DNA of 64,000 bases from Candidatus Ornithobacterium hominis. Its GTDB lineage: Bacteria > Bacteroidota > Bacteroidia > Flavobacteriales > Weeksellaceae. The position numbers and the translations under genes were made by a program. The notes below the pieces were generated by a model. That model did no database searches. It was not told where the DNA came from and worked only from the letters and a program-made list of their open reading frames with translations. Positions 1-9,379 of this stretch are shown in pieces; the first letter of the stretch is position 1; each line of letters begins with the position of its first letter. The stretch spans positions 186,001 to 250,000 of the forward strand of contig NZ_OX579588.1 of the NCBI RefSeq assembly GCF_951229915.1, given 5' to 3'.

Positions 1-682
1 CGTGGAGTTTATCAAAAACTGGCTCACCCCAGCCCACAGGAACATTTTTTATCACACAAGTTACCGTTCCGCCAACGGTATCACCTTCTTTTCTCACTTG
101 CTTAATGTAGTCGATCATTTGCTGTGCGGTATTTTCATCAGGGCAACGTACTATATTTTCTTCCGTTTTCATCAAATCCAGTGCCTGATAAGGCTTCTCC
201 AAAAAAATTTCGCCTACGGAAGAAACATAGGCTTGAATAGAAATCTGTGGCAACATTTGCTTTGCTACTGCTCCACCCACGACCCAATTGGCGGTTTCTC
301 GAGCAGAGGAACGTCCGCCTCCACGGTAGTCTCTGATGCCATACTTTTTGTAATACGTGAAGTCGGCGTGGGAGGGGCGAAAGGCATCTACATTATGACT
401 ATAGTCTTGACTTTTTTGATTTTGATTTCTGATAATAAATCCGATGGGAGTTCCCGTTGTTTTCCCTTCAAAAATTCCACTGAGAAACTCTACTTCATCA
501 GCTTCTTTACGCTGTGTTACAATCGAAGATTGCCCAGGTTTTCGCCGCGACAATTCATACTGAATTTTTTCTAAATCTAGCAATTGATTTGCTGGGCAAC
601 CAGTAATGATGCCACCTAACGCAGCTCCGTGACTTTCGCCAAAAGTAGTGAGCTGATACAATTTCCCGAAAGGATGAAACAT
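1..682 (-). CDS. aroC: Chorismate synthase, 3'-truncated by window edge
   Basis: Last shikimate-pathway step: 5-enolpyruvylshikimate-3-phosphate to chorismate, FMN-dependent, cytosolic. The minus strand reads from ATG at 682 with the family N-terminal motif TTFGESHG at residues 12-19 and the conserved stretch [19 protein letters not shown] followed by [11 protein letters not shown] near residues 100-127. About 227 of the usual ~355 codons are visible; the C-terminus lies outside the window. A long plus-strand reading frame over the same bases is only its shadow. A TAnnTTTG promoter lies 22 nt upstream of the ATG. The visible part has no stops or missing motifs. Confidence 0.95.
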   Translation of the reverse strand, partial: MFHPFGKLYQLTTFGESHGAALGGIITGCPANQLLDLEKIQYELSRRKPGQSSIVTQRKEADEVEFLSGIFEGKTTGTPIGFIIRNQNQKSQDYSHNVDAFRPSHADFTYYKKYGIRDYRGGGRSSARETANWVVGGAVAKQMLPQISIQAYVSSVGEIFLEKPYQALDLMKTEENIVRCPDENTAQQMIDYIKQVRKEGDTVGGTVTCVIKNVPVGWGEPVFDKLH

Positions 683-704
683 GGTTTAAATAATTTCTTA
701 TTCG

Positions 705-712
705 CAAAAATA
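705..712 (-). promoter_or_regulatory. Putative -7 promoter element of aroC
   Basis: Minus strand reads TATTTTTG, matching the Bacteroidetes primary sigma -7 consensus TAnnTTTG, 22 nt before the aroC ATG. No clear -33 TTTG was found. A chance hit is possible in such AT-rich DNA. Confidence 0.4.
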
Positions 713-759
713 GTTAGAACATCACAACTTTTATTAACTTTAGAAAAATTTTAAACCTA

Positions 760-1560
760 ATGAAAACATTTATCGTTTTTCTATTTGCTGTGCTTTCATC
801 TTTTTCTTTCGCTCAAGAGGTTGAAGATTTTGCTTATGTACGTGTGCCTGCAAAGTTTTCGGCTCTTGAGGCTAATCAATATCAAGCAAATCATTACGTT
901 CAGTATTTGCTGAGGCAAAAAAACTTCAAAATCATTTCTGAGAATAAACAAATTGAAGAGCTGCTTAACGCTCCCTGCGAAATAATTTTTGTAGACCTCA
1001 AAGATGAAAGTTCTTGGTTTAAAACCAAAATCAAAATTGAATTTAGAGATTGTAGAGACCAACTCGTCAGTTCTTTTGATGGGAAAACCAAAATCAAAGA
1101 TCTAAGAAAAGGTTACCTAGATGCAATAAAAAATGCCTTGGGGGAGGTGGGCAATTACAACGGAAAAGCTTACTCTGCCATCCAAAAAAAAGATTCAAAC
1201 TTGGCTCAAAAAGTCATCAAAGCTGAAAAGTTGATTCCTGCGCAGAAAATTCAGCCAAATAGTAAAGAAAAAAGAGTAAATTCCTCTGCAAAACAAGAAG
1301 CGGCAGCGGGTGATATCACCATTTATTCCGACGGATTTAGAGATTATCGATTGGAAGAAAAAGATGAAATTTTTCTACTGAAAGATATGGTAAATCAAAG
1401 TCTTTTTGCTCGGTTGTTCCCTACCCAAAATTCAGAAATATACCAAGTGAAGTTTTATGATGGCTCGAGTGCCGTAGCTTATTTTTTTGACGGCAAAATC
1501 ATGTTTGAAAAGTTCAATAACGCAGGTGAAAAGCAAGTTTTAGAATTGAATAAAAAATAA
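760..1560 (+). CDS. Exported protein of unknown function
   Basis: 266 aa, family not recognised. Residues 1-18 form a signal peptide (Lys-Thr, hydrophobic FIVFLFAVLSSFSFA, then QE), so it is probably periplasmic or surface-associated. Two compact parts can be seen: residues ~20-135, mixed alpha/beta with FVDLKDESSWFKTKIKIEF, and ~187-266, with a repeated short-strand pattern (DITIYSDGFRDYRLEEKDEI...). A Lys/Ser/Ala-rich linker (~145-185) separates them. It starts 78 nt from the divergent aroC start. A copy of the dispersed AAGCCTT repeat follows 8 nt after the stop. No catalytic motif was seen. Confidence 0.8.
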   Translation: MKTFIVFLFAVLSSFSFAQEVEDFAYVRVPAKFSALEANQYQANHYVQYLLRQKNFKIISENKQIEELLNAPCEIIFVDLKDESSWFKTKIKIEFRDCRDQLVSSFDGKTKIKDLRKGYLDAIKNALGEVGNYNGKAYSAIQKKDSNLAQKVIKAEKLIPAQKIQPNSKEKRVNSSAKQEAAAGDITIYSDGFRDYRLEEKDEIFLLKDMVNQSLFARLFPTQNSEIYQVKFYDGSSAVAYFFDGKIMFEKFNNAGEKQVLELNKK

Positions 1561-1774
1561 ATTTTTTTAAGCCTTAGAAAATTTTCAAAAAAGTACTTTT
1601 CTTAGAAAATATTATTTTCTTTAAACTTAAAAAAAGATTTCGTTGACTTTTATCACCATTTATTGCCATTCAAATTTAGAATTTAAAATTCAAAACAATC
1701 CTTCTTGTTTCGTGTTTAACGCTTTTTGGAGTCTAAAATTTATTAAGCCTTAGAAAATTCCGTGCAAAATTGTA

Positions 1775-1782
1775 TAACTTTG
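1775..1782 (+). promoter_or_regulatory. -7 element of ruvB, 4 nt before ATG
   Basis: TAACTTTG, then TGAT, then ATG. Because the transcript should begin a few nt after this element, the ruvB mRNA is predicted to be leaderless or nearly so. Same spacing as waaA, ccoG, lpxD, murI and panD. Confidence 0.55.
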
Positions 1783-1786
1783 TGAT

Positions 1787-2815
1787 ATGGATGCTTACCT
1801 AAATCCAAATGAAGATTTCTTCCCAGAAGAAGAATTGAATCAAGAAGAGAAATTCAGGCCCCAAAGTTTTGGTGATTTTGCTGGGCAAGCTCATATTTTA
1901 GATAATTTGGAGGTTTTTGTGAAGGCCGCAAAAATGCGTGGAGAATCGCTAGACCACGTGCTTTTGCATGGGCCGCCAGGCTTGGGTAAAACGACTTTGG
2001 CGCATATCATTGCCAATGAGCTGGGCGTGGGAATCAAAGTAACATCTGGCCCAGTGTTAGATAAGCCAGGAGATTTGGCGGGTTTGCTAACTAATTTAGA
2101 GCCCAATGATGTTCTTTTTATCGATGAAATCCATCGGATGTCTTCCATTATCGAAGAATATTTGTACTCTGCAATGGAAGATTATAAAATTGATATTCTT
2201 ATAGAATCGGGTCCCAATGCACGTTCGGTAGAAATCAACCTCAATCCGTTTACACTCATTGGTGCAACGACTCGCTCTGGCTTGTTGACTGCTCCTTTGC
2301 GTGCTAGATTTGGCATCAATTGCCGTTTTGAATATTATAATGTGGAACTTCTCAGCACTATTTTAGAGCGTAGTGCCCGAATTTTAGGGACACCTTTGCA
2401 TGAAGAGGCCTCCATCGAAATTGCAGGCAGAAGCCGCGGAACACCGAGAATTGCAAATGCTTTGCTCCGCAGAACGAGAGATTTTGCTCAAATTAAAGGA
2501 AATGGGCAGATTGATAAAAAAATGGCTGAATACAGCCTACAAGCTTTGAAAGTAGATAAAAATGGGTTGGATGAGATGGACAACAAAATTCTTACGACGA
2601 TGATAGAGAAATTCAAGGGCGGCCCAGTGGGGTTAACTACCATTGCAACTGCTGTGGCAGAAAATCCAGGGACAATAGAAGAAGTCTATGAGCCATTTCT
2701 GATTCAGGAAGGCTACTTGATGCGCACACCGCGTGGCAGAGAAGTTACTGACAAAGCTTATCAACATTTGGGGTTGGCAAAAAGTGCAAATCAACAAAAT
2801 CTTCTTTTCGAATGA
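1787..2815 (+). CDS. ruvB: Holliday junction branch-migration ATPase RuvB
   Basis: 342 aa, the family's normal length. Hexameric AAA+ motor that with RuvA drives branch migration at Holliday junctions and works with RuvC. Visible: Walker [10 protein letters not shown] at residues 62-70, Walker B FIDEIHR near 110-116, sensor region [18 protein letters not shown] near 160-177, and a C-terminal winged helix with [17 protein letters not shown]. The stop overlaps the queG start (ATGA), so the two form an operon. No Shine-Dalgarno is possible, since the promoter element ends 4 nt before the ATG. Confidence 0.98.
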   Translation: MDAYLNPNEDFFPEEELNQEEKFRPQSFGDFAGQAHILDNLEVFVKAAKMRGESLDHVLLHGPPGLGKTTLAHIIANELGVGIKVTSGPVLDKPGDLAGLLTNLEPNDVLFIDEIHRMSSIIEEYLYSAMEDYKIDILIESGPNARSVEINLNPFTLIGATTRSGLLTAPLRARFGINCRFEYYNVELLSTILERSARILGTPLHEEASIEIAGRSRGTPRIANALLRRTRDFAQIKGNGQIDKKMAEYSLQALKVDKNGLDEMDNKILTTMIEKFKGGPVGLTTIATAVAENPGTIEEVYEPFLIQEGYLMRTPRGREVTDKAYQHLGLAKSANQQNLLFE

Positions 2816-3735
2816 ACATTCAACAACGGACGACTTTCGTTAAAAAAAGAGCTAAAGAATTAGGATTCCTGAATTGTGGCATTTCAAAAGCAGAATTCTT
2901 GGAAGAAGAGGCGCCACGCTTTGAGGCTTGGCTAAAAAAAGGATTCCACGGTGAGTTGGGCTATATGGAAAATCATTTTGATAAAAGATTAGACCCAACT
3001 AAATTGGTGCCAGGAGCGAAATCAGTCATTTCTTTTTCATTCAATTATTATACTGAAAATCAACAACCTGAGGATTCATATAAAATCTCTAAATATGCCT
3101 ACGGGAAAGATTATCATTTTGTGGTAAAAGATAAACTTTTCCAGCTCTTTAATGAATTGCAAGATGAAATCGGTGAAATCAATGGTCGGGTTTTTGTAGA
3201 TTCTGCCCCCGTTCTAGACCGCGCCTGGGCAAAACGTAGCGGGCTGGGCTGGGTGGGGAAAAATAGTAACATTTTAGCCAAAGGAACGGGTAGTTTCTTT
3301 TTCTTAGCAGAAATCATTTCTGATGTTGAATTTGAGTATGATTCTCCTTTCAAGACTGACCACTGCGGTAGCTGTACCGCCTGTATCGACGCCTGCCCAA
3401 CCCAAGCTATTGAAGCTCCTAGGATGGTGAACGCTTCCAAATGCATCTCCTACGCCACGATTGAACTAAAGAATGAGATTCCAGCACATTTCCAAGACCG
3501 AATGGAGGATTGGATGTTTGGTTGCGATATTTGCCAAGATGTTTGCCCATGGAATCGATTTTCTAAACCTCACCAAGAGAGAGAGTTTGAACCTCATCCC
3601 GCAATTCAATCTTTTAAAAAGAAAGAATGGGAAGAATTAAGCCAAGAAATGTTTAATGAAATTTTTAGAAAATCCGCAGTGAAACGCACCAAATATACTG
3701 GGCTGATGCGAAATATGAAATTTATTAAGCCTTAA
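2812..3735 (+). CDS. queG: Epoxyqueuosine reductase
   Basis: 307 aa. Reduces epoxyqueuosine to queuosine in tRNA, using cobalamin and two 4Fe-4S clusters. The ferredoxin-like cluster motifs are [16 protein letters not shown] (near residues 186-201) with a distal KCISYATIE, and [11 protein letters not shown] (near 239-249). Overlaps ruvB by 4 nt. The stop codon lies inside a copy of the dispersed repeat, which encodes the last residues KFIKP. No HEAT-repeat extension is present, as expected for the short form. Confidence 0.95.
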   Translation: MNIQQRTTFVKKRAKELGFLNCGISKAEFLEEEAPRFEAWLKKGFHGELGYMENHFDKRLDPTKLVPGAKSVISFSFNYYTENQQPEDSYKISKYAYGKDYHFVVKDKLFQLFNELQDEIGEINGRVFVDSAPVLDRAWAKRSGLGWVGKNSNILAKGTGSFFFLAEIISDVEFEYDSPFKTDHCGSCTACIDACPTQAIEAPRMVNASKCISYATIELKNEIPAHFQDRMEDWMFGCDICQDVCPWNRFSKPHQEREFEPHPAIQSFKKKEWEELSQEMFNEIFRKSAVKRTKYTGLMRNMKFIKP

Positions 3736-3774
3736 AAAAATTACATCTCAAAACTTTAACAGGCTTTTAAAAGT

Positions 3775-5004
3775 TTACAACAACTTATTTTCTTCCAAAA
3801 AATCTAAAATCTTCAGCGTCGCTCCCAAATTTTGATTAAAAACTTCTTTACTTCGCCTTTTGAAATCATCGGGATTTTGAGCTTGAATGAATTGAAAGGT
3901 TTCTTCAAACTCCTGCTCATTTTCTATCGGGAAAACCACTTGATTTTCAATCAAAAGTTGAACTTCATTAAATTTCTCATGGCGAGGGCCAATCACTGTC
4001 GGAAGCCCAAAAACAGCTGGCTCTAGCGTATTGTGTACTCCCGATTTATTGAAGCCCCCTCCCACATACGCCGTGTCTGCATAGGCATAGATTTGGCTTA
4101 AAAAGCCGACGGCATCTACCACCAAAATTTCAGTTTCGGGATTGATATTTTTTGAATAAAAACTGACTTTTTCACCAAAAATTTCTTTGAAATGAGAAAT
4201 GTTTTGTTGGTTGATTTCATGGGGAACGATGACCGCTTTCCAATCGGTGGGGAGCTTTCTGTTGAGGAAATTCAAGAAAACTTCTTCGTCGCTGTGCCAC
4301 GTGCTGCCCAAAACCAAAATTTTTTTTAAGCCTTTAAATTTTTCTAACCATTGAATTTCAATCTTTTGACTTGCGATTTGCTGTACTCTGTCAAAACGCG
4401 TATCTCCTACAACGCTAAAATCAGAAAAGCCGTAGGATTCTAAAATTTGTGCTGATTTATCGTGCTGAACGAAAAAGTGTGTGATGTGATTTTTTAAAGC
4501 CTTAAAAAAATAATTGGCGAAAATTTGATTTTTATACTGATTTTCACGAAAAATTGCACTGATGACTACAACGGGTATTTCCCTGATTTTTAGTGCTTTT
4601 AATAAGTTTAACCAATAATCATACTTGACTAAAATTAAAATTTTGGGATTAAAGTTTTCTAATAAATCTGCGACGTTAGCGCGTGTATCGAGAGGTAAGT
4701 AGAAGACAATATCTGCCTTAGGATAATTTTTCCGAAGCTCAAATCCACTGGGCGAAAAAAATGAAAGTGCTATTTTGCGCTTCGGGTATTTTTTTTTGAT
4801 GGCTTCCAAGACTGGTCGCCCTTGCTCAAACTCACCTACAGAGCTGCAATGCATCCAAATGAATTCTTCTTTTTCTAAAGCCTTTATAATTTTTTTTTGT
4901 TTTTTTCTCCCTTGCCATCCTTTTTTTGCCTTTTCAGTAAAAAAAGAACTTAGCCAGTAACCGAAACAAAAAAGCTGTATAAAAATTTGATAAAGAAAAT
5001 TCAT
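3775..5004 (-). CDS. waaA: 3-deoxy-D-manno-octulosonic acid (Kdo) transferase
   Basis: 409 aa GT30 glycosyltransferase that transfers Kdo from CMP-Kdo to lipid IVA at the inner face of the cytoplasmic membrane. Visible: N-terminal membrane anchor (FLYQIFIQLFCFGYWLSSFF), HCSSVGEFEQGRPV with the catalytic Glu, ALSFFSPSGFELRK, and the CMP-binding C-terminal region PAVFGLPTVIGPRHEKFNE. Three internal copies of the dispersed repeat (4328, 4497, 4878) encode KFKGLKK, FFKALKN and IIKALEK. A TACTTTTG promoter element ends 4 nt before the ATG. Fits the other lipid A genes in the window. Confidence 0.96.
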   Translation of the reverse strand: MNFLYQIFIQLFCFGYWLSSFFTEKAKKGWQGRKKQKKIIKALEKEEFIWMHCSSVGEFEQGRPVLEAIKKKYPKRKIALSFFSPSGFELRKNYPKADIVFYLPLDTRANVADLLENFNPKILILVKYDYWLNLLKALKIREIPVVVISAIFRENQYKNQIFANYFFKALKNHITHFFVQHDKSAQILESYGFSDFSVVGDTRFDRVQQIASQKIEIQWLEKFKGLKKILVLGSTWHSDEEVFLNFLNRKLPTDWKAVIVPHEINQQNISHFKEIFGEKVSFYSKNINPETEILVVDAVGFLSQIYAYADTAYVGGGFNKSGVHNTLEPAVFGLPTVIGPRHEKFNEVQLLIENQVVFPIENEQEFEETFQFIQAQNPDDFKRRSKEVFNQNLGATLKILDFLEENKLL

Positions 5005-5008
5005 GCTT

Positions 5009-5016
5009 CAAAAGTA
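5009..5016 (-). promoter_or_regulatory. -7 element of waaA, 4 nt before ATG
   Basis: Minus strand TACTTTTG, spacer AAGC, then ATG. Predicts a leaderless transcript. Confidence 0.55.
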
Positions 5017-5090
5017 GATAAATTAAAACAAATCTCATTTCTATACTTGTAGATTAATATTTAACTTTACGACCAAGATGAAATTTTAGT

Positions 5091-6221
5091 ATGGAAAAAA
5101 TACAAATGGTGGATTTGGTCAGTCAGTACCAAAAAATTAAATCTGAAATTGATAAAAAAGTGATTGAAGTGATGGAGTCTTCAGCTTACATCAATGGCCC
5201 TGAGGTGAAGGCCTTTGAAAAAGAATTGGCTGATTATCTAGAGGTAAAACACGTTATTGCTTGTGCCAACGGGACGGATGCTCTACAAGTGGCTCTGATG
5301 TCCCTAGGGCTGGAACCTGACGATGAGGTCATTACCTCCAATTTCACTTTTGCAGCTACGGCTGAGGTGATTGATTTACTGAAATTGAAATCAGTCTTAG
5401 TGGATGTAGATCCCGAGACATTTAATATTAACCCTAAAGAGTTAGAAAAAGCTATTTCACCGAAAACAAAGGCTATTATCCCTGTTCATTTATTTGGTCA
5501 ATGTGCTAATATGGAAGCTATTTTAGAGATTGCAAAAAAACATGATTTAGCTGTGATAGAAGATACCGCCCAAGCCATGGGCTCTGATTTCACGTTTAGC
5601 AATGGCGAAACTAAAAAAGCAGGAACGATGGGCCATTTGGGTTGTACTTCTTTCTTCCCTTCCAAAAATTTGGGCTGCTTTGGTGATGGAGGTGCTATCT
5701 TTACTAATAATGATGATTTGGCTTACCGTATTCGCGGGATTGCCAATCATGGAATGTACGAACGCTATTATCACGATGAAATTGGAGTAAATTCTCGTTT
5801 AGATAGTATGCAGGCAGCTATTCTACGCGTGAAGTTACCTTACTTAGAGCAATATAATAAGGCGAGAAGATGGGCAGCCAACGAATATGATAAAAGATTT
5901 GAGGGGAATCCCAATATTTCGATTCCCAAAAGAAGCGAAAATTCTACGCATGTTTTCCATCAATATACTTTAAAAATCAAAAATGCTGATAGAAACCTGC
6001 TACAAAAATACTTGACTGAAAAGGAAATTCCAGCAATGATTTACTATCCTGTGCCTTTGCATCAGCAGAAAGCTTATAATCGTGGAGCTTATGCCGATGA
6101 GCAGTTTCCTATAACAATGGATTTGGTAGAGCAAGTAATCTCGCTACCAATGCACAGCGAGTTGAGTATTAGCCAAATCGAAAAAATAAGTACAAACGTT
6201 TTAAACTTTTTCAATGAATAA
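5091..6221 (+). CDS. DegT/DnrJ/EryC1/StrS family sugar aminotransferase
   Basis: 376 aa PLP-dependent aminotransferase acting on a nucleotide-linked keto sugar for surface polysaccharide. The PLP lysine sits in SFFPSKNLGCFGDGG (near residue 192). Other family landmarks are ACANGTDALQVALMSLGL, FTFAATAEVIDLL, DTAQAMGSDF and NSRLDSMQAAILRVKL. The opening MVDLVSQYQKIKSEIDKKV and overall form resemble WbpE/WlbC enzymes (UDP-2-acetamido-3-oxo-glucuronate), but the substrate cannot be fixed from sequence. It overlaps galE by 8 nt, so the two are co-translated and probably serve the same glycan. Confidence 0.9.
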   Translation: MEKIQMVDLVSQYQKIKSEIDKKVIEVMESSAYINGPEVKAFEKELADYLEVKHVIACANGTDALQVALMSLGLEPDDEVITSNFTFAATAEVIDLLKLKSVLVDVDPETFNINPKELEKAISPKTKAIIPVHLFGQCANMEAILEIAKKHDLAVIEDTAQAMGSDFTFSNGETKKAGTMGHLGCTSFFPSKNLGCFGDGGAIFTNNDDLAYRIRGIANHGMYERYYHDEIGVNSRLDSMQAAILRVKLPYLEQYNKARRWAANEYDKRFEGNPNISIPKRSENSTHVFHQYTLKIKNADRNLLQKYLTEKEIPAMIYYPVPLHQQKAYNRGAYADEQFPITMDLVEQVISLPMHSELSISQIEKISTNVLNFFNE

Positions 6222-7227
6222 AAAAATATTAGTTACAGGCGGGCTAGGCTACATCGGTTCTCACACGGTGGTGGAACTACAAAATAATGGTTTTGAGGTT
6301 GTAGTCATTGATGATTTATCTAATTCTGAGGAATTTGTCCATGAAAAAATTGAACAAATCACCAATAAAAAATTAGAATATCACCTCATCGATTTAAAAG
6401 ATCAAGAAGCTGTAGATGAGTTTTTTAGTCATCAAGATATCGCTGGAGTCATTCATTTTGCTGCACACAAAGCCGTGGGCGAAAGTGTAGAAAAACCACT
6501 GATGTATTACAGAAATAACATCGTAGGTTTGCTAAATCTGCTAGAAGCAGCACGCGATCAAAATATTGGAAACTTCATATTCAGCTCTTCTTGCACAGTT
6601 TACGGGCAAGCAGATGAACTACCCATTGATGAGAATGCTCCGCTAAAAAAAGCAGAAAGCCCATACGGGAAAACAAAGCAAATGGGTGAGGAAATTTTAG
6701 AAGACTTCAGTGAGACTTATAAAAAAAATGTTATAGCTCTCAGATACTTCAACCCCATTGGAGCGCACCCCACAGCATTGATTGGTGAACTACCCAAAGG
6801 AATTCCCAATAACTTGATACCTTTTGTAACGCAGACTGCCGCTGGCATACGAGAGCAACTCTCCGTTTTCGGAGATGATTACCCCACTCGCGACGGAACA
6901 GCTATTCGCGACTATATTTATGTGATGGATTTAGCAAAAGCTCACGTGATGGCTCTTCAACGTCTTTTGGATGGGAAAAATAAGAAAAACTATGAAATCT
7001 TCAACTTGGGAACTGGCACAGGTTCCACGGTTTTAGAAGTCATTCAAGCTTTTGAAAAAGCCAATAAAGTCAAACTAAAATATAAAATTACTGAGCGCCG
7101 TGCAGGAGATATCACCGCTGCCTATGCTGATAATACTAAAGCTGAAAAGGAATTAGGCTGGAAGCCAGAAACAAATCTAGAAGAGTCTTTGCGGACCGCT
7201 TGGGAATGGCAAAAAACTTTGAAATAA
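6214..7227 (+). CDS. galE: UDP-glucose 4-epimerase
   Basis: 337 aa extended short-chain dehydrogenase interconverting UDP-glucose and UDP-galactose with bound NAD. Rossmann motif GGLGYIG at residues 8-14, active-site SSSCTVYG near 127-134, and YGKTK (YxxxK) near 151-155. The RYFNPIGAHP substrate loop and C-terminal ERRAGDITAAYADN are classic GalE. Overlaps the upstream aminotransferase by 8 nt. Followed by a strong bidirectional terminator shared with the convergent ldcA. Confidence 0.95.
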   Translation: MNKKILVTGGLGYIGSHTVVELQNNGFEVVVIDDLSNSEEFVHEKIEQITNKKLEYHLIDLKDQEAVDEFFSHQDIAGVIHFAAHKAVGESVEKPLMYYRNNIVGLLNLLEAARDQNIGNFIFSSSCTVYGQADELPIDENAPLKKAESPYGKTKQMGEEILEDFSETYKKNVIALRYFNPIGAHPTALIGELPKGIPNNLIPFVTQTAAGIREQLSVFGDDYPTRDGTAIRDYIYVMDLAKAHVMALQRLLDGKNKKNYEIFNLGTGTGSTVLEVIQAFEKANKVKLKYKITERRAGDITAAYADNTKAEKELGWKPETNLEESLRTAWEWQKTLK

Positions 7228-7267
7228 ATTCTTAATTTTTTTTAAGGCTTAAAAAATTTTTCAACAA

Positions 7268-7310
7268 AATACTGCTCGTATCTCAAAACAATTGAGATGT
7301 TTGCAGTATT
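7268..7310. terminator. Bidirectional hairpin between galE and ldcA
   Basis: Outer stem AATACTGC/GCAGTATT (7268-7275 / 7303-7310) and inner stem ATCTCAA/TTGAGAT (7280-7286 / 7292-7298) with a 4x4 internal loop and a 5-nt apical loop. T-rich DNA lies on both sides. Flanked on each side by a dispersed-repeat copy (7244, 7319). Confidence 0.75.
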
Positions 7311-7316
7311 ATTTTT

Positions 7317-8240
7317 CTAAGGCTTAAAAAATTTTAACATAGATTTTTTTTCAGAAACATCCAAAATCACATCGTTTCCTAAAATCAATGCACGATTGTC
7401 GCCGATATGTCCGCTCGGGAACTGAAACGCCACAGGAATATTCAAATCTTTTACAAAACTGTGAATGATTTGGTTTGAAGCCTCATCAAACGCTTGCTCA
7501 TAGTTTTGGTTTTCACCCTTGATGTCCATTTTGGTGAAACTTCCCACAACCAAACCTCGGATGCGTGAAAGCAAACCGCTCCTTTTTATCGCCATCAACA
7601 TTCTATCCAAATGATACCAGTTTTCTTGCCAATCTTCTATGAATAGGATTAAATTTTCACCTTGAATAAAGGAATCACTGCCTAACAAACTGTATATGAT
7701 AGAAAGATTTCCACCAACTAATTTCCCCCGTGCTTTTCCTTTGATGTTCAGCCAATAAGGGGCGATTTCATGATTTAAAGTTTCGCCCCTCAGAACATTT
7801 AGCAAACTTGTATAAGTTTCATCTGAATAAGTGGCATTCAATTGCTTTGCCGTAACCGCATGTAGCGTTGGAATGCCTAAGTTATTCAAATGATTGTGAA
7901 AAACCGTAATGTCTGAATAACCTATCAGCCATTTAGGATTTTTTTGAAGGCTTGAAAAATCTAAATCATCTATGATTTGCACCGAACCGTAGCCACCACG
8001 GGCAAACCAAATGGCGTCTATATTTTCATCATCCAGATAAGTTTGAAGCTGATTTTTACGATGTTCGGTATTCCCAGCATAATGGTAACCAAAATCATGT
8101 GCCTTAAAAATTTCTTTTGAATACACAGCATTCCAGCCGTTTTGTTCAACCCAATAGATGGCAAAATCTAAATCTTGCAAAAAAATTCTCCCCGCAGGAG
8201 CGGCTATAGCAATGCTGGAATTAGATTTTAATTTTCTCAT
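7317..8240 (-). CDS. LD-carboxypeptidase (peptidase S66 family)
   Basis: 307 aa cytosolic serine peptidase that trims the terminal D-Ala from murein tetrapeptides during peptidoglycan recycling. Visible: RGGYGSVQIIDDL, nucleophile Ser in GYSDITVFHNHL (near residue 103), catalytic Glu in LFIEDWQEN, and catalytic His in PSGHIGDNRAL. The last residues KFFKP and the TAG stop are written by the dispersed repeat at 7319; another copy lies at 7947. Monocistronic, convergent with galE. MccF-type immunity proteins share the fold, but nothing here suggests that role. Confidence 0.88.
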   Translation of the reverse strand: MRKLKSNSSIAIAAPAGRIFLQDLDFAIYWVEQNGWNAVYSKEIFKAHDFGYHYAGNTEHRKNQLQTYLDDENIDAIWFARGGYGSVQIIDDLDFSSLQKNPKWLIGYSDITVFHNHLNNLGIPTLHAVTAKQLNATYSDETYTSLLNVLRGETLNHEIAPYWLNIKGKARGKLVGGNLSIIYSLLGSDSFIQGENLILFIEDWQENWYHLDRMLMAIKRSGLLSRIRGLVVGSFTKMDIKGENQNYEQAFDEASNQIIHSFVKDLNIPVAFQFPSGHIGDNRALILGNDVILDVSEKKSMLKFFKP

Positions 8241-8351
8241 TGTGATGTGTATAACTTTTCTTTCATTTTAATTAAGCACTAAAATCTTTTTTTATAACCC
8301 CTAAGTTCACTAGGCTCAAAAAATTCTTTAAATTTACATCAAAAAAAAATA

Positions 8352-8801
8352 ATGTCTCATCATTTACTTTTAGTTTTACATTTAATCGGTGCTTGCATTT
8401 GGGTGGGCGGACATTTAGTTTTAAGCGTAGGGATTTTGCCTGAAGTTTATAAGAAAAAAGACATTTCAATCTTACTTAATTTCGAGAAAAAATATGAGAA
8501 AATCGGTATGCCAGCACTGCTGATAATGCTAATTACTGGCGTTTGGATGGCATATCAATTTGGCGTTCCTGTGCAGGATTGGTTTCAATTTAAAAACCCG
8601 ATGGAAACCGCTATTTCTATCAAAATTATTTTACTGCTCGCCACATTAGCATTTGCATTAAGTGCACAAATTCGTGTAATTCCTCATCTTTCTTATCAAA
8701 ATTTAAACCTAATGACTTTTCACATCATCAGTGTTACGATTCTTAGCTTATTGTTTTTAATCACAGGAACTTATCTCCGCTATGGAGGAGTTAATTTCTA
8801 A
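8352..8801 (+). CDS. CopD-like small membrane protein
   Basis: 149 aa with four predicted transmembrane helices (about residues 3-27, 50-72, 85-106, 121-142). The first helix carries LHLIGACIWVGGHLVLS, with His10 and His21 as in CopD/copper-resistance and related b-type membrane domains, where such residues bind metal or heme. The role, copper uptake or membrane redox, is inferred only. Divergent from ldcA. A dispersed-repeat copy follows 8 nt after the stop. Confidence 0.7.
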   Translation: MSHHLLLVLHLIGACIWVGGHLVLSVGILPEVYKKKDISILLNFEKKYEKIGMPALLIMLITGVWMAYQFGVPVQDWFQFKNPMETAISIKIILLLATLAFALSAQIRVIPHLSYQNLNLMTFHIISVTILSLLFLITGTYLRYGGVNF

Positions 8802-8831
8802 TTTATTTAAGGCTTAAAAAATTTCGTTGAA

Positions 8832-8859
8832 AAATAAAAGACAATCACATCTTTTATTT
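8832..8859. promoter_or_regulatory. Inverted repeat, candidate operator of the Rrf2 gene
   Basis: Perfect 10-bp arms AAATAAAAGA/TCTTTTATTT separated by 8 nt. It ends 13 nt before the TACCTTTG promoter element, where an activator or repressor could act. Autoregulation by the Rrf2 protein is an inference. Confidence 0.4.
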
Positions 8860-8872
8860 AAAAAGATTTTAT

Positions 8873-8880
8873 TACCTTTG
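8873..8880 (+). promoter_or_regulatory. Putative -7 element of the rrf2-ric operon
   Basis: TACCTTTG. Transcription should start near 8885, between the possible GTG (8883) and the ATG at 8901. This supports the ATG as translation start. Confidence 0.5.
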
Positions 8881-8900
8881 TCGTGAAATTTTATGTAAAG

Positions 8901-9332
8901 ATGTTTTCTAAAAGTAGTGAATATTCTATTAAAGCTTTGATTTTCATTGCGCAAAAAACTTGGGATGGGCAAAGAGTCTCGATAAAAGAGGTGGCAAAAG
9001 GCATCGATTCCCCTGAATATTTTATTGGGAAAATCTTACAAGTTTTGAGTAAAAAAGGTTTCGTACGCTCGGCAAAAGGACCCAACGGCGGATTTTATAT
9101 GGATGAGAAAACCCTTTGCACGCCTCTTGCAGAAATTGTAAAAGAATTTGAGGGAGATAAAATTTTCACGGGTTGCGCACTGGGATTGGATGAGTGCTCT
9201 GAGACTCGCCCTTGCCCGCTACACAATGAGTTTAAAAAAATTAGAAATGATTTATCTATTTTGTTAAACAATACTAAAATTGAGACGTATATTAATGATT
9301 TGAATTCAAATCTGACTTTCTTGAAAAGATAA
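8901..9332 (+). CDS. Rrf2-family Fe-S transcriptional regulator (NsrR/IscR-like)
   Basis: 143 aa from the ATG at 8901. An in-frame GTG at 8883 would add six residues, but it falls at the predicted transcript start and the family normally begins MFSKSSEYSI. N-terminal winged helix residues 1-70 (SIKEVAKGIDSPEYFIGKILQVLSKKGFVRSAKGPNGGF). Three cysteines C92-X6-C99-X5-C105 match the cluster ligands of NsrR-type sensors of NO or cluster status. The next gene, 47 nt downstream, is ric, a typical NsrR target, so a nitrosative-stress or Fe-S damage sensor is likely. NsrR versus IscR cannot be settled from sequence. Confidence 0.9.
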   Translation: MFSKSSEYSIKALIFIAQKTWDGQRVSIKEVAKGIDSPEYFIGKILQVLSKKGFVRSAKGPNGGFYMDEKTLCTPLAEIVKEFEGDKIFTGCALGLDECSETRPCPLHNEFKKIRNDLSILLNNTKIETYINDLNSNLTFLKR

Positions 9333-9379
9333 ACGCTAAAATTTTTTTTAAATAAAAAAAGATAAAAAAGTATTTTATT

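Noticed and set aside
2..574. 190-codon plus-strand reading frame at the window start
   Set aside because: It is antisense to aroC, whose minus-strand translation shows chorismate synthase motifs; the plus frame has no recognisable content.
1561..1786. Possible hidden gene or riboswitch before ruvB
   Set aside because: All frames are broken and the only structure seen is two dispersed-repeat copies and the promoter.
8883..8900. GTG start for the Rrf2 regulator, six residues earlier
   Set aside because: It coincides with the predicted transcription start; the ATG at 8901 matches the family N-terminus.
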